Positions 42,441-52,102 of a DNA stretch of 64,000 nucleotides are shown piece after piece. Every line of letters starts with the position of its first letter. Within the stretch, counting starts at the first letter, position 1. The position numbers were made by a program, and so were the translations under genes. The stretch comes from an uncultured Clostridia bacterium (GTDB taxonomy: Bacteria; Bacillota; Clostridia; UMGS1810). The stretch covers positions 1-64,000 of the forward strand of contig CAKSTL010000007.1 in the NCBI GenBank assembly GCA_934500875.1, read 5' to 3'. The notes under the pieces are model-generated. The model saw only the letters and a list, made by a program, of their open reading frames with translations. It was not told the origin of the DNA and ran no database searches.

Positions 42441-43271
42441 TTATTTTCGCATATTTTCAAGAACACTGTACGGAATTTTAAGATTTCCCAAGCCTGTGCC
42501 TATTTCGATATGAGGCTTCATAAGACCGTGAAAATCCGTTCCGCCCGAAATTTTAAGGTCAAGCCTTTTTGCAAGGTTTTGATATTTTTCCTGCATTTTC
42601 GGCGTATACTCGGTATAAAAGCCCTCAATCCCGTCAAGACCTGCACTCTTTAACGACTTTATAAATTCAAAAAGGTCGCCATCATCTCTTTTCATAAGAT
42701 GCAGATGCGCCGCAAATGCCTTTCCTCCGGCATTTTTGATAAGTTCCACTGCCTCTTTTGGCGAAACTTTCTGCGTATTTGAATATCCGCCCCTGCCGCT
42801 CGACAAATACTTGTCAAACGCTTCCTTCACGCTTTTTACATATCCTTTTTCCATCATTACACGTGCAAAATGCGCCCTTCCGACAATGCCGCCCGACAGT
42901 GCCGCCGCCTCGTCATAGGTTACGTCAAACCCCATCTTCCGAAGGTTTTTTTCAACCTCACGGTTTCGCATCATCCGCACTTTTTTAAGTTCGGCAAGTT
43001 CTTTTTGCAGATTTTGGTTGTTTATGTCGATAAAATATCCCAAAATGTGCGTTTCGGTTTCGGATTTTGCCGAAATTTCAATTCCCGAAATAACCTCAAC
43101 GCCTTCATTTCTGCCGGCCTCAAGCGCCTCTGCAACGCCGTCTGTCGTGTCGTGGTCGGTAAGCGCAATCGCCGAAAGCGAGTGTTTTTTTGCATATGCA
43201 ACAAGTTCGGACGGCGAATATGAGCCGTCCGATTTATTTGAATGTGTATGAAGGTCAATATATTTTTCCAT
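42441..43271 (-). CDS. PHP-domain phosphoesterase
   Basis: A 276-residue PHP phosphoesterase. Metal ligands are in DLHTHSNKSDGSYSP and ALTDHDTTDG at the N-terminus, and the C-terminal GGTDFHG completes the site. The domain arrangement resembles RNase AM/TrpH-type enzymes that act on 3',5'-nucleoside bisphosphates or 5' ends of RNA. It is the last gene of a seven-gene operon and begins one base after the protease stop, so translation is coupled. Confidence 0.92.
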   Translation of the reverse strand: MEKYIDLHTHSNKSDGSYSPSELVAYAKKHSLSAIALTDHDTTDGVAEALEAGRNEGVEVISGIEISAKSETETHILGYFIDINNQNLQKELAELKKVRMMRNREVEKNLRKMGFDVTYDEAAALSGGIVGRAHFARVMMEKGYVKSVKEAFDKYLSSGRGGYSNTQKVSPKEAVELIKNAGGKAFAAHLHLMKRDDGDLFEFIKSLKSAGLDGIEGFYTEYTPKMQEKYQNLAKRLDLKISGGTDFHGLMKPHIEIGTGLGNLKIPYSVLENMRK

Positions 43272-43272
43272 A

Positions 43273-44847
43273 TCAGTTTTCCGCCGTATACTTTTTAAGA
43301 TAATCCTTGGAAGAGCCGTATTTAAACGCTTCAATCGCCGTATTTAACTGGTCGTCTATTTCAACGTCATGCTGCTTTATAATCTCCTCAATTTTAAGCT
43401 GTGTGGTAAAATCAAGCACGCCGTAAGGGTAAAGACCCGTCATTTTCTGAAAATCCTTAACCGCATAATACATATTTTCGTCAAATTCGCCGTTGGGTAT
43501 CTCAACCGAAAATCCGAGTGCGTCAAGACGCTGTTTAAAGCATAAAACGTCATCTCCCGTATCGCCGAGCGACAAAACCCTGTCGTGCACAAGCGGCGCA
43601 AAATATTTTCTGTCATACTTAACAATGCGGTTTTTAATGTAGATATCGGGCGTAATTCCCACACCGTTAATGTGCCGTCCGCCGGCGGTAAGATATTCCG
43701 AATCGGTAAGGCGCACACCGCCGCCCGAAACAATTCTGCTAACAATCTGCTTTGTACCCTTTCCGTACGACTGCTCGCCTATGGCAATTCCCACCTTCGT
43801 ATCCTGAACGGCGCCTGCAAAAGCCTCTGCGGCGCTTGCACTCTGACCGTTTATAAGGGTAATTATGTCGTATTTCGGATTTTCAAGTTCCGAATCGTAT
43901 GAAAAATTCTTTTTCGCATCTTTGTATTCAAACGAAATAATCGGCCCCTTCGGGAACAGCATATTCCCGATTTTAACAAGCTCGGCAAGCGAGCCGCCCG
44001 GGTTGTTGCGAAGGTCAAAAATCACCTTTGTAATGCCGAGCGAGTCAAAATATTCAAGTGCCTCGGAAACAAACTCGGCGCTGTGACCCTCAAACGAATA
44101 CAAAAGTATGTACCCTATTTTTTCGTCTATAACCTCGTAAAAACCCGAATCGTTGTTTACAATGTCACGCTTTACCGAAAAGCTCAAATTCTCGCCGTCA
44201 CGGTAAATTATAAGGTTTGCCTCGCTGTCCTTTTCGCCGATAATGTAGCTTTTTGCCTCGTCAATGCCCATACCGGCAATCGAAACGCCCTGTGCACTGA
44301 CAATTATATCGTCCTGCTTTATTCCTGCGCCCGATGCGGGAGAATTTTTCAACACCCTCACAACACGCAGTCCCTCGTCGGCAGCCGTTACAATAACGCC
44401 TATTCCGCAGTATTCGTTGTTGATATTTTCTATAAATTTATCGTATTCCTCACGTGTGTAATACTCGCTGTGCGCATCAAGATTTGAAAAAATCCCCTTA
44501 AGAGCATCGTCAAGATACTCGGGGTGCTTTGCAAGTATAACACGCAGTGCGTTGCGGTAAACATCCTTTTCTTCAATGTCGTATTTGTATGTTTCGTCCA
44601 GCATTTTAAAAGTGCGGTCTATAAATGAATTTTCAAAGGTGTCAAGATTAAGCTCGCCGCTCTCGCCGGACGAATTTTCGCCCTCTGCACCGTTTTGTCC
44701 GCCGGATGTATTTTCGCCCTCTGCGCCGTTTTTCCCGGCGGCTGCCGAAGTGTTCTGCGCACCGTTTTCGGCATAAATCGGAAAAACACCTCCAAATGCA
44801 ACGCAAAACGCACAAATTAACGATATAATCTTAAGTTTAATGTTCAT
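43273..44847 (-). CDS. S41 C-terminal-processing peptidase with peptidoglycan-binding domain
   Basis: A 524-residue exported protease of the CtpA/CtpB type. The signal peptide (1-26, ending PIYA) is followed by a low-complexity repeat with two copies of NGAEGEN. PDZ (about 150-220, VRVLKNSPASGAGIKQDD) and the S41 domain follow; the serine is in NGQSASAAEAF (about 334) and the lysine in EQSYGKGTKQ. A C-terminal peptidoglycan-binding helix bundle covers about 425-495. It can be expected to trim secreted or cell-wall proteins. It follows a secreted protein gene by nine bases. Confidence 0.94.
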   Translation of the reverse strand: MNIKLKIISLICAFCVAFGGVFPIYAENGAQNTSAAAGKNGAEGENTSGGQNGAEGENSSGESGELNLDTFENSFIDRTFKMLDETYKYDIEEKDVYRNALRVILAKHPEYLDDALKGIFSNLDAHSEYYTREEYDKFIENINNEYCGIGVIVTAADEGLRVVRVLKNSPASGAGIKQDDIIVSAQGVSIAGMGIDEAKSYIIGEKDSEANLIIYRDGENLSFSVKRDIVNNDSGFYEVIDEKIGYILLYSFEGHSAEFVSEALEYFDSLGITKVIFDLRNNPGGSLAELVKIGNMLFPKGPIISFEYKDAKKNFSYDSELENPKYDIITLINGQSASAAEAFAGAVQDTKVGIAIGEQSYGKGTKQIVSRIVSGGGVRLTDSEYLTAGGRHINGVGITPDIYIKNRIVKYDRKYFAPLVHDRVLSLGDTGDDVLCFKQRLDALGFSVEIPNGEFDENMYYAVKDFQKMTGLYPYGVLDFTTQLKIEEIIKQHDVEIDDQLNTAIEAFKYGSSKDYLKKYTAEN

Positions 44848-44856
44848 TTTTTCACC

Positions 44857-45870
44857 CTATTCCACGTAAATTATATAACATATTTTTTCGTTGCCGTATC
44901 CGTCAATCATAGTAAAAAACACGGCTTCTTTGTCAAGAAGAAAGCTGTTTATCTTGTCGGATGACGAAGGGTAATAATTTTCAAAAACCAAAAAATTTGA
45001 AAAAGCGTCAAAACCCGAAAGCGTGCCTTCATCAGACGCATTTAAAAATTCGCCCTTCTGATACCTTTTAAGATTTTTAAAAATAATTCTCTGTCCGCTC
45101 CTGTCATATAAAAAAACACTGCCTTTGTAAATTCCGCCGGTCTTATACCTGCTTTCGGCTGGCGATTTCGACTCTGCCGCATAGGCGGTATTGTCCTTTG
45201 AAAACACCGTCACGCTGCTGCCTTTAACCGTTTTATCGCCTATAAACAAAAAAGGATCGCCCTCTTTTATCTTAATTTCGTCACCGTTTGTAAGACACAG
45301 CGTTTTTTCGTTTCCCGTCATTGAAAAGTCGGTTACCTTAGCGGCCGTTACGTCAAAACCGTATTTTTTCGCAAGCTCCTTTTCAAAATTTTTAAGCTTT
45401 TTAAAAAATTCTTCCTCGCTCAACACGCTTTTCGGGCGCAAAAGATGTTTTCCGTCAGTATTTTCGTATTGCGAAAAGCTTTCGAGATATGATGCGACAA
45501 GCGTGCGGTTTTCAGCCTTAACAAGCGAAAAATCGTAAAAATCAAAAAGCTTTTCCCCGTTTTTTTCCGAAAGTGCAAAGCTTTTTGCGCAAAGGCACAT
45601 AAAACCTTCGTTGGTAAGAGGCAAATCGCCGTCCGAAAAACTTTCGCCGAATATTTTTGCCGCTTTGCCGTATGTCATATCCTGCAAAGATGTATATTCA
45701 CCGTCAAAAATTCCGAGCTTTTTTAAAAGCATAAGAATGTCGTTATTTTCGCCTGCGTCATATTCAAGCGAATACAAAACCGTCCTGTCCGAACGCATGG
45801 AAGCGCACAGGCCGCTTTTGCAAAACAAAAGCAAAATAAAAGCAAAACAAAAAACTCTTTTTACCTTCAC
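44857..45870 (-). CDS. secreted protein of unknown function
   Basis: A 337-residue protein I do not recognise. A signal peptide is clear (hydrophobic CFAFILLLFCKSGLCA). The first 80 mature residues (NDILMLLKKLGIFDGEYTSL and YGKAAKIFGESFSDG) look like a decayed SLH repeat; the rest is beta-rich. GTG at 45870 is chosen over a GTG three codons upstream because AGGGTGA then lies at proper distance. It lies between argS and the S41 protease; the protease may process it (inference). Weak evidence on function. Confidence 0.7.
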   Translation of the reverse strand: MKVKRVFCFAFILLLFCKSGLCASMRSDRTVLYSLEYDAGENNDILMLLKKLGIFDGEYTSLQDMTYGKAAKIFGESFSDGDLPLTNEGFMCLCAKSFALSEKNGEKLFDFYDFSLVKAENRTLVASYLESFSQYENTDGKHLLRPKSVLSEEEFFKKLKNFEKELAKKYGFDVTAAKVTDFSMTGNEKTLCLTNGDEIKIKEGDPFLFIGDKTVKGSSVTVFSKDNTAYAAESKSPAESRYKTGGIYKGSVFLYDRSGQRIIFKNLKRYQKGEFLNASDEGTLSGFDAFSNFLVFENYYPSSSDKINSFLLDKEAVFFTMIDGYGNEKICYIIYVE

Positions 45871-45884
45871 TTTTTTCACCCTGC

Positions 45885-47582
45885 CTACATTTTCTCGGGT
45901 GCGTCAATGCCGAGAATATCCAAAACATTTTTTATCACGGTTTTTACCGCCGATATAAGATAAAGCCTTGCCAAAGTAAGGTTTTTGTCATCACCCTTAA
46001 CCCTGCATTTCGGTGCGTTGTAAAACGAATGGAACAGCGAAGCTAAATCGAGAACATAGCGTGTAATACGGCTGGGGTCGCTGTTTTCGGCGCAAATCGA
46101 AATCTCATTCGGAAGCATTGCAGCCTTCGCCATAAGCTCCTCTTCCTCGGGCTGAGTCAAAACCGTAAGGTCTGCGTTTTCGTCAAACAAAATTCCGTCC
46201 TCAGAAAGCGAATTTATAATGCTTGCAATTCTTGCGTGCGCATACTGAACGTAAAAAACAGGGTTTTCGCTGTTCTGCGCAACCGCCAAATCAAGGTCAA
46301 AATCAAGGTGGCTTTCGCTGTGCCTTAAATTAAAGAAAAACCTCGCTGCGTCAACGCCTATTTCGTCAATAAGGTCGGAGAGCGTAATCATTTTTCCCGT
46401 GCGCTTGCTCATACGGGCAATTTCGCCGTTGCGCATAAGCCTTACAAGCTGCATAATCACAATTTCAAGCTTATCGCCGTCAAGACCGATTGCGTTCATA
46501 GCGCCCTTCATTCGGGCAACGTGACCGTGGTGGTCCGCACCCCAAACGTTTATTGCCCTGTCAAATTTGCGGACAGCAAATTTATTGCGGTGATATGCAA
46601 TATCCACTGCAAAATAGGTAGGAATACCGTTTTTGCGGATTAAAACCTCGTCTTTTTCGCAGCCGAAATCGGTAGCCTTAAGCCAGAGCGCACCGTCCTT
46701 TTCATAGGTAAGACCGCTCTTTTTAAGCTCGTCCATGGTTTCTTTTACTTCGCCGTCCTTGTGAAGCGTGCTTTCGGGGAACCACACGTCATACGAAATT
46801 TTGTAGTCGAGAAGCCCTTTTTTTAGATTTTCAATATTAATCGGCAGCGCATAATTCACAAGCGCTTTTCTTCTTTCTTCGCTGTCCTCGGAAAGAAGTA
46901 CGTCACCGTATTTTTCAATATAATTTGCGGCGTGCTCCTTTATGTCGTCTCCCTGATACCAGTCGGGAGAAAACTCAACCGCATCCTCGCCCTTTAAAGC
47001 CTGAATATAGCGTGCCTCCAGAGAATAGCCGAACTTTTCAATCTGAGCGCCTGCGTCGTTTATATAAAACTCTTTTGTAACGTCGTACCCTGCTTTTTTT
47101 AAGATGTTTGACAAAACATCGCCGATAACTCCGCCCCTTGCATTGCCCATATGCATAGGCCCCGTGGGGTTTGCGCTTACAAATTCAACCACAACCTTCG
47201 TGCCGTTTCCAATGTCGGTTCTGCCGTAGTCTGCGCCCATTTTCATAACCGTTTTCAAGGCGTCGTACATCCAGTCCTTTTTAAGATAAAAGTTTATAAA
47301 ACCGGGGCCGGCAATTTCGCACCTGTCAATATAAGTATCCTCAAGGTCAAAATTTTCAAGAAGAAGTTCTGCCGTTTCTCTCGGGTTCTTTTTTACCATT
47401 TTGGTAATTTTCATAGCGATATTGCTTGAAAAATCACCGTTTTTCTTATCTTTAGGAATTTCAATCTCAATCGGAACAAGATATCCCTGCTCAAATTTAA
47501 AAACCTTTTTATCCTCCAAAACCGCACAGGCATCGCCGATAACCTTGGTAATCTGGTCTTTTATTTTAGCCGTAACGTCCAT
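45885..47582 (-). CDS. argS: arginyl-tRNA synthetase
   Basis: A 565-residue class I synthetase charging tRNA-Arg. The HIGH box reads HMGN in SANPTGPMHMGNARGG (near residue 143), and the KMSKS region reads ARMSKRTGKMITL, as usual for ArgRS, which lacks the canonical lysine. The C-terminal DALR anticodon domain ends LISAVKTVIKNVLDILGI. The DUF1934 gene precedes it by 13 bases, the ywiB-argS pairing known from Bacillus. Confidence 0.98.
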   Translation of the reverse strand: MDVTAKIKDQITKVIGDACAVLEDKKVFKFEQGYLVPIEIEIPKDKKNGDFSSNIAMKITKMVKKNPRETAELLLENFDLEDTYIDRCEIAGPGFINFYLKKDWMYDALKTVMKMGADYGRTDIGNGTKVVVEFVSANPTGPMHMGNARGGVIGDVLSNILKKAGYDVTKEFYINDAGAQIEKFGYSLEARYIQALKGEDAVEFSPDWYQGDDIKEHAANYIEKYGDVLLSEDSEERRKALVNYALPINIENLKKGLLDYKISYDVWFPESTLHKDGEVKETMDELKKSGLTYEKDGALWLKATDFGCEKDEVLIRKNGIPTYFAVDIAYHRNKFAVRKFDRAINVWGADHHGHVARMKGAMNAIGLDGDKLEIVIMQLVRLMRNGEIARMSKRTGKMITLSDLIDEIGVDAARFFFNLRHSESHLDFDLDLAVAQNSENPVFYVQYAHARIASIINSLSEDGILFDENADLTVLTQPEEEELMAKAAMLPNEISICAENSDPSRITRYVLDLASLFHSFYNAPKCRVKGDDKNLTLARLYLISAVKTVIKNVLDILGIDAPEKM

Positions 47583-47595
47583 AATTTTCTCCTTT

Positions 47596-48033
47596 TTAAG
47601 CGGTGGTTTTCGCTTCTTTTATATTTATCGAAAGTGTTGTTTCGTTCACAAATGCGTCGTTGATGTCCATTTTGTAGCCGACGCAAACGCAGCCGCCGTC
47701 GTCGGTTATGTCAACATCCACCTCGGTGCTCATAACGCTTACCGTAAAGCCTCCGAGCTTTGTGTCATAGTACGAAGTGGTTTTGCGGTTGGGAATAAAT
47801 AAAAGCTGATTGTTGACAAACCCTGCCCTAACAATCGAAACCTTGTCCTTTTCTATTTCAACCGTGGTTGTGGTGCCCTCCATACCGGTCACCTCCGACT
47901 CGGTGTAAACAAGATAGTAGCGTGCGTTTTCCTTATAAAACACGCCCTCGGTCACAAGCTCCACATCTTCTTTTTCGTTTTCTGCGGTGCGCTGCAGCCC
48001 CTTAATATTTATCAAAACGTTCTTTTTTTCCAA
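47596..48033 (-). CDS. DUF1934 (YwiB-like) protein
   Basis: A 145-residue protein of the DUF1934 family with a predicted lipocalin-like beta barrel (GVFYKENARYYLVYTESEVT; FTVSVMSTEVDVDITDDGG). Function is not established. The link to argS is conserved in Firmicutes. It starts two bases after the murI stop. Confidence 0.88.
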   Translation of the reverse strand: MEKKNVLINIKGLQRTAENEKEDVELVTEGVFYKENARYYLVYTESEVTGMEGTTTTVEIEKDKVSIVRAGFVNNQLLFIPNRKTTSYYDTKLGGFTVSVMSTEVDVDITDDGGCVCVGYKMDINDAFVNETTLSINIKEAKTTA

Positions 48034-48035
48034 TT

Positions 48036-48845
48036 TTAATACCTCTCAATATCAATCTTTTCAATCATACTGTCAATATTTTTGTCGAGAAATATATTTG
48101 CAACTTTTAAAAATCCGTCAACCGAATCACTGACAAAAAATTTATACTGCTCGCTCTTTACAGCTTCTGCGCACATTTTTCCGTTTTCTATGGTGTGTGC
48201 AACAAAATCTGCCGTTGCCTTGCCCGAATCTATAAGTGTTACGCCATCTCCCATAACCTTTCTTACGGTGTTTGCCAAAAGAGGATAATGCGTACAGCCC
48301 AGAATAAGCGTATCTATGCCGGTGCCGTCAAACCCCGAAAGATATTCTTTTGCAATAAGATAAGCCGCCTCGGTGTCCGCCATATTGTTTTCGGCAAGAG
48401 GAACGAACATAGGGCAGGCAATGCTGTGAACAAAAATTTCGCTGTCTGTTTCTTTAAGAGCCTTTTCATACTTTCCGCTCGCAACCGTGCTGCTTGTGCC
48501 GATAATTCCTATTTTTTTGTTTTTTGTCGCAGATGCCGCCGCCGCCGCCGCAGGATAAACAACCCCGATAATGGGAATATCAAACATATCCTTAAGCTTT
48601 TCAAGCGCAACCGAGCTTACCGTTCCGCACGCAATGACAACAAGCTTTATGTCGTGGGTTTTCAAAAAATTCATATCGCCGATTGCATACTTTATAATCG
48701 TTTCGTCCGACCTTGTGCCGTAAGGAACACGTCCCGTATCGCCGAAATACACAATATTTTCGTTCGGAAGCTTTTTGATAAGCTCCTTTACAGCCGTAAG
48801 CCCGCCGACGCCCGAATCAAAAACGCCTATGTATCTGTTATCCAT
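48036..48845 (-). CDS. murI: glutamate racemase
   Basis: A 269-residue cofactor-independent racemase supplying D-glutamate for peptidoglycan. The first catalytic cysteine is in VIACGTVSS (about residue 73), the second in LGCTHYPLL (about 185). GVFDSGVGGLTAVK opens the fold. It follows ddl by four bases, so two cell-wall amino-acid genes are coupled. Confidence 0.97.
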   Translation of the reverse strand: MDNRYIGVFDSGVGGLTAVKELIKKLPNENIVYFGDTGRVPYGTRSDETIIKYAIGDMNFLKTHDIKLVVIACGTVSSVALEKLKDMFDIPIIGVVYPAAAAAASATKNKKIGIIGTSSTVASGKYEKALKETDSEIFVHSIACPMFVPLAENNMADTEAAYLIAKEYLSGFDGTGIDTLILGCTHYPLLANTVRKVMGDGVTLIDSGKATADFVAHTIENGKMCAEAVKSEQYKFFVSDSVDGFLKVANIFLDKNIDSMIEKIDIERY

Positions 48846-48849
48846 ATTC

Positions 48850-49908
48850 TTACTCCATACCTATTTCTATAAGTCTGTCTAAAATTTCGGAATACGAAAG
48901 CCCCTCGTGCATAAAAAGCTTGGGAAACATACTTATGCTGGTAAAGCCGGGAAGAGTGTTGATTTCGTTGATTTTTACAGTGCCGTCATCTTCGTTTACA
49001 AAAAAGTCAACTCTCGAGTATCCTCTGCCGTCAAGCGCAATAAAGGCTTTTTTAGCCGTCTTTTTAAGTCTTTCTTCAATATCGCCCTTAAATTTGGCAG
49101 GTATCACAAGCTTGCTTTCAACCTTGTCGGAATATTTTGCCTCATAGTCGTAAAATTCATTCGCCGCCTTAATTTCGCCGACACACGATACTCTTACGGC
49201 GTTTTCTCTGCCCATAACAGCACATTCAACCTCTCTGCCCGACAAAAATTCTTCTATAATAATACGTTTGTCAAATTTAAACGCATTGTCAATCGCCGCC
49301 ATAAGCTGCTCTCTGTTTTTTGCCTTGCCTATGCCTATCGACGAGCCGGCATTGGACGGTTTTACAAACATAGGATACGAAAGCCTCTCTTCAGCCTCCA
49401 CAACCTTTTTCATAATTTCGTCACGGTCGTAATTGTTCACCGTAACCCAGTCCGCCTGGTCTATTCCGGCATTTTTAAAGATTATTTTTGTGTATGCCTT
49501 ATCCATACCGAGGCACGAGGTGAGCATATCGGGCCCGGCATACGGAATGTGCGCAAGCTTTAACATTCCCTGCACCGTGCCGTCCTCGCCGTTTGCACCG
49601 TGAAGCGCAATAAAAGCGCAGTCAACCTTTTTAATTTCAGCGTTTTTATCATCATAAACCACAATGCTTCCGTCGCAGCCGCCGAGGTTAACGCTTACAT
49701 TTTTCATACCTTCGCCGTGCCACTTGTCGCAAATTATATTTTCGGTTTTTCCAATATATTCCTTCCACTTTCCGTCACGTGTAATTCCGACGGTTATGAT
49801 ATCGTATTTTTCCTTGTCAAGCTCATTTATAACAGACGTTGCCGAGCGGAGCGAAATTTCATATTCTGTTGATTCGCCGCCGAAAATTACCATTATTTTC
49901 TCTTTCAA
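48850..49908 (-). CDS. ddl: D-alanine-D-alanine ligase
   Basis: A 352-residue ATP-grasp enzyme joining two D-alanines for peptidoglycan. The N-terminal VIFGGESTEYEISLRSATSV, ALHGANGEDGTVQG, KPSNAGSSIGIGKA and the C-terminal GYSRVDFF and INEINTLPGFTSISMFPK are diagnostic. The start is uncertain: TTG at 49908 has AAGGGG nine bases upstream; TTG at 49914 adds two residues but crowds that site. It is the first gene of the seven-gene operon, driven by the promoter at 50014-50041. Confidence 0.95.
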   Translation of the reverse strand: MKEKIMVIFGGESTEYEISLRSATSVINELDKEKYDIITVGITRDGKWKEYIGKTENIICDKWHGEGMKNVSVNLGGCDGSIVVYDDKNAEIKKVDCAFIALHGANGEDGTVQGMLKLAHIPYAGPDMLTSCLGMDKAYTKIIFKNAGIDQADWVTVNNYDRDEIMKKVVEAEERLSYPMFVKPSNAGSSIGIGKAKNREQLMAAIDNAFKFDKRIIIEEFLSGREVECAVMGRENAVRVSCVGEIKAANEFYDYEAKYSDKVESKLVIPAKFKGDIEERLKKTAKKAFIALDGRGYSRVDFFVNEDDGTVKINEINTLPGFTSISMFPKLFMHEGLSYSEILDRLIEIGME

Positions 49909-50013
49909 AACCAAAACCCCTTTTTATATAAACACATAATTTTTCTTTATTTAAAATATGTTTTTCATCCGTTTTATGTTAAATTTTACGGCAAAAAACT
50001 TTGCACCTTTACT

Positions 50014-50041
50014 ATTATATCACAAACAAAGTCAAAAGCAA
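50014..50041 (-). promoter_or_regulatory. promoter of the ddl operon
   Basis: Minus strand TTGCTT (50036-50041), 16-base spacer, TATAAT (50014-50019). Confidence 0.7.
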
Positions 50042-50153
50042 ATAGAAAATTACCAAAAAATCAATAAAAATTTTGTCAAATTAGCACTATTAATTTTTTT
50101 GAAAGTATGATATACTAAAACTACTCTCATTTTCTTTTAAGGAGATTTGCAAT

Positions 50154-51119
50154 ATGCCAAGCATCAAAATTAACAATAAAGCAAATACCTTTCCCGTTCC
50201 GTTTGCATTTGCGGATAAATATATGCCCAGCGCAAACGCAACCTATGTAAAGGTTTACATATACGCACTTCGCTCGTCGTTTGACACAGGGTATGAAATT
50301 ACCATAGAAAGTATTGCGTCAAAATTAAACATCCTTGAAACGGACGTTATAAAAGCGTTTGAATACTGGAACAAAACAGGAATTGTATCGTTTAAAAAAA
50401 CAAAGCTCGGCTATGAAATTGAATTTTTAAACTGTGCCGAAACCGAAACGGCAGCCGACAAAAAAAATCACATTTCGCCAAAATATGCGGCGAAGGACGT
50501 TACCGGATACATAAAAGAAAATGACGATATGAAAAATATGTATCAGATTGCCCAAGGCATTTTAAACAGACCCTTAAGCTCAACCGAGATTACAACCCTT
50601 TACAGTATGTATGACTGGCTCGGTCTGCCGAGAGAGGTTGTTCTTATGATTTTAGAGCATTGTGCGCAGATTGGCAAAACAAATATGCGCTACATTGAAA
50701 AGGTTGCGATTTCGTGGTCCGAAAAAGGCATTGACACTCTCGACAAGGCAAAAGCGCACCTTCGTGCCGCAAAAGAATTCAACAGCGTCAAGGCAAAAAT
50801 CAAAAGCATATTCCAGATTAAGGACAGAAATTTTACCGAAACCGAGCTTAAATACATTTCAAAATGGGTAAACGATATGTCGGTTGACACCGATATGATA
50901 AAAAAAGCATACGACGTTACAATCACAAACACCCAAAAGCTTTCGTATCCGTATATGACAACAATTCTGCAATCCATTCTCGACGGCACGTTCGACAAGC
51001 CCAAACAGACGCAGGCTAAGGGCGGATTTTTAAACTATACCGAGAAAAAAACACTCGGCGAGGATGAAATAAATATGATTAAAAAACGCCGTGAATACAT
51101 TAAGAAGGGAGAGGCATAA
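50154..51119 (+). CDS. DnaD-domain primosomal protein
   Basis: A 321-residue protein. The N-terminal winged helix (about 35-105; ESIASKLNILETDVIKAFEY) and a DnaD/DnaB_2 domain (two copies likely, about 130-200 and 225-295) identify it as a replication-restart primosome protein of the DnaD/DnaB group. The stop overlaps the ATG of the helicase-loader gene (TAATG), so the two act together. AAGGAG precedes the ATG. Confidence 0.93.
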   Translation: MPSIKINNKANTFPVPFAFADKYMPSANATYVKVYIYALRSSFDTGYEITIESIASKLNILETDVIKAFEYWNKTGIVSFKKTKLGYEIEFLNCAETETAADKKNHISPKYAAKDVTGYIKENDDMKNMYQIAQGILNRPLSSTEITTLYSMYDWLGLPREVVLMILEHCAQIGKTNMRYIEKVAISWSEKGIDTLDKAKAHLRAAKEFNSVKAKIKSIFQIKDRNFTETELKYISKWVNDMSVDTDMIKKAYDVTITNTQKLSYPYMTTILQSILDGTFDKPKQTQAKGGFLNYTEKKTLGEDEINMIKKRREYIKKGEA

Positions 51120-52102
51120 TGGATATTTTAAAAACCTTAAAATCCGAGCTTTCGGACGAATATTTTGTGCTCAAAGAAAGAAACGAGCTTGAATTTGAGC
51201 AAAAAAAAGAAATTCTTTATGCAAATCATCCCCGCCTTAAAGAAATAGACACCGAAATTTCGCTTACAGCCTTAAGATGCGCACGAAAAATTACCGATAA
51301 ATCACGCACGGTTGAGGACGTTACCCAAGAAATGCTAAGCACCTTAAATGCGCTTAAATCCAAGCGTGAGGCGTATGTTAAAGAAAACAAAATAGACCCG
51401 GGGTATATCAACATCACCCATAAATGCAGTCTTTGCGCCGATACCGGATACGTTGACGGCAAAATGTGCAGGTGCGCAAAAGAAAAGCTTGTCAAAAAGC
51501 TTTACGACCGATCGAATTTGAGCGAAGAAAAGAAAAAATACACATTCGGCAATTTTAAGCTTGATTTTTATTCCGAAAAAGACGAAAACAACCTCGGAAT
51601 ATCGCCGCTTGAGAACATAAAAGAGGTGCTTAAAGCGTGCAAGCAGTTCTGTGAAAATTTTGACAAAACAAAAAGGGGAATTTACATTTCGGGAAATTCC
51701 GGCGTGGGAAAAACATATCTTTCGTGCTGCATTGCAAATTACCTTATTTCAAGATGTCACACCGTTATGTATCAGAGCGCATACCGACTTTTCTCGTTTT
51801 TGGAGGATTACAAATTTTTGCGCATTGACCGCACCGAGGCAGTGCCTGTGTACGACTACATCTACAACTGCGATATGCTGATTATTGACGACCTGGGAAC
51901 GGAATTTGCAACCGCATTTTCAAAAGCGGCTCTTTTTGATATCATCAACGTGCGCTCCGATGGCGGAAAAAGCACCGTCATAAGCTCAAACCTGTCGCTT
52001 TCCGATATTGAAAATACCTACTCTATGCGTGTTAAATCAAGAATTAATTCGTCCTTTCTCCTTCTCGGAATTTTGGGCGACGATATAAGAGATAAAGTGT
52101 GA
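51119..52102 (+). CDS. DnaI/DnaC-like helicase loader ATPase
   Basis: A 327-residue AAA+ ATPase. A coiled N-terminal helix precedes a zinc-type cluster CSLCADTGYVDGKMCRC (about 104-120). Walker A is SGNSGVGKTYLSC (about 188-200), Walker B is MLIIDDLGTEF, and sensor motif STVISSNLS follows. The architecture matches DnaI, which loads the replicative helicase with DnaB/DnaD. It is translationally coupled to the DnaD gene and ends zero bases from the convergent DUF2752 gene. Confidence 0.94.
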   Translation: MDILKTLKSELSDEYFVLKERNELEFEQKKEILYANHPRLKEIDTEISLTALRCARKITDKSRTVEDVTQEMLSTLNALKSKREAYVKENKIDPGYINITHKCSLCADTGYVDGKMCRCAKEKLVKKLYDRSNLSEEKKKYTFGNFKLDFYSEKDENNLGISPLENIKEVLKACKQFCENFDKTKRGIYISGNSGVGKTYLSCCIANYLISRCHTVMYQSAYRLFSFLEDYKFLRIDRTEAVPVYDYIYNCDMLIIDDLGTEFATAFSKAALFDIINVRSDGGKSTVISSNLSLSDIENTYSMRVKSRINSSFLLLGILGDDIRDKV

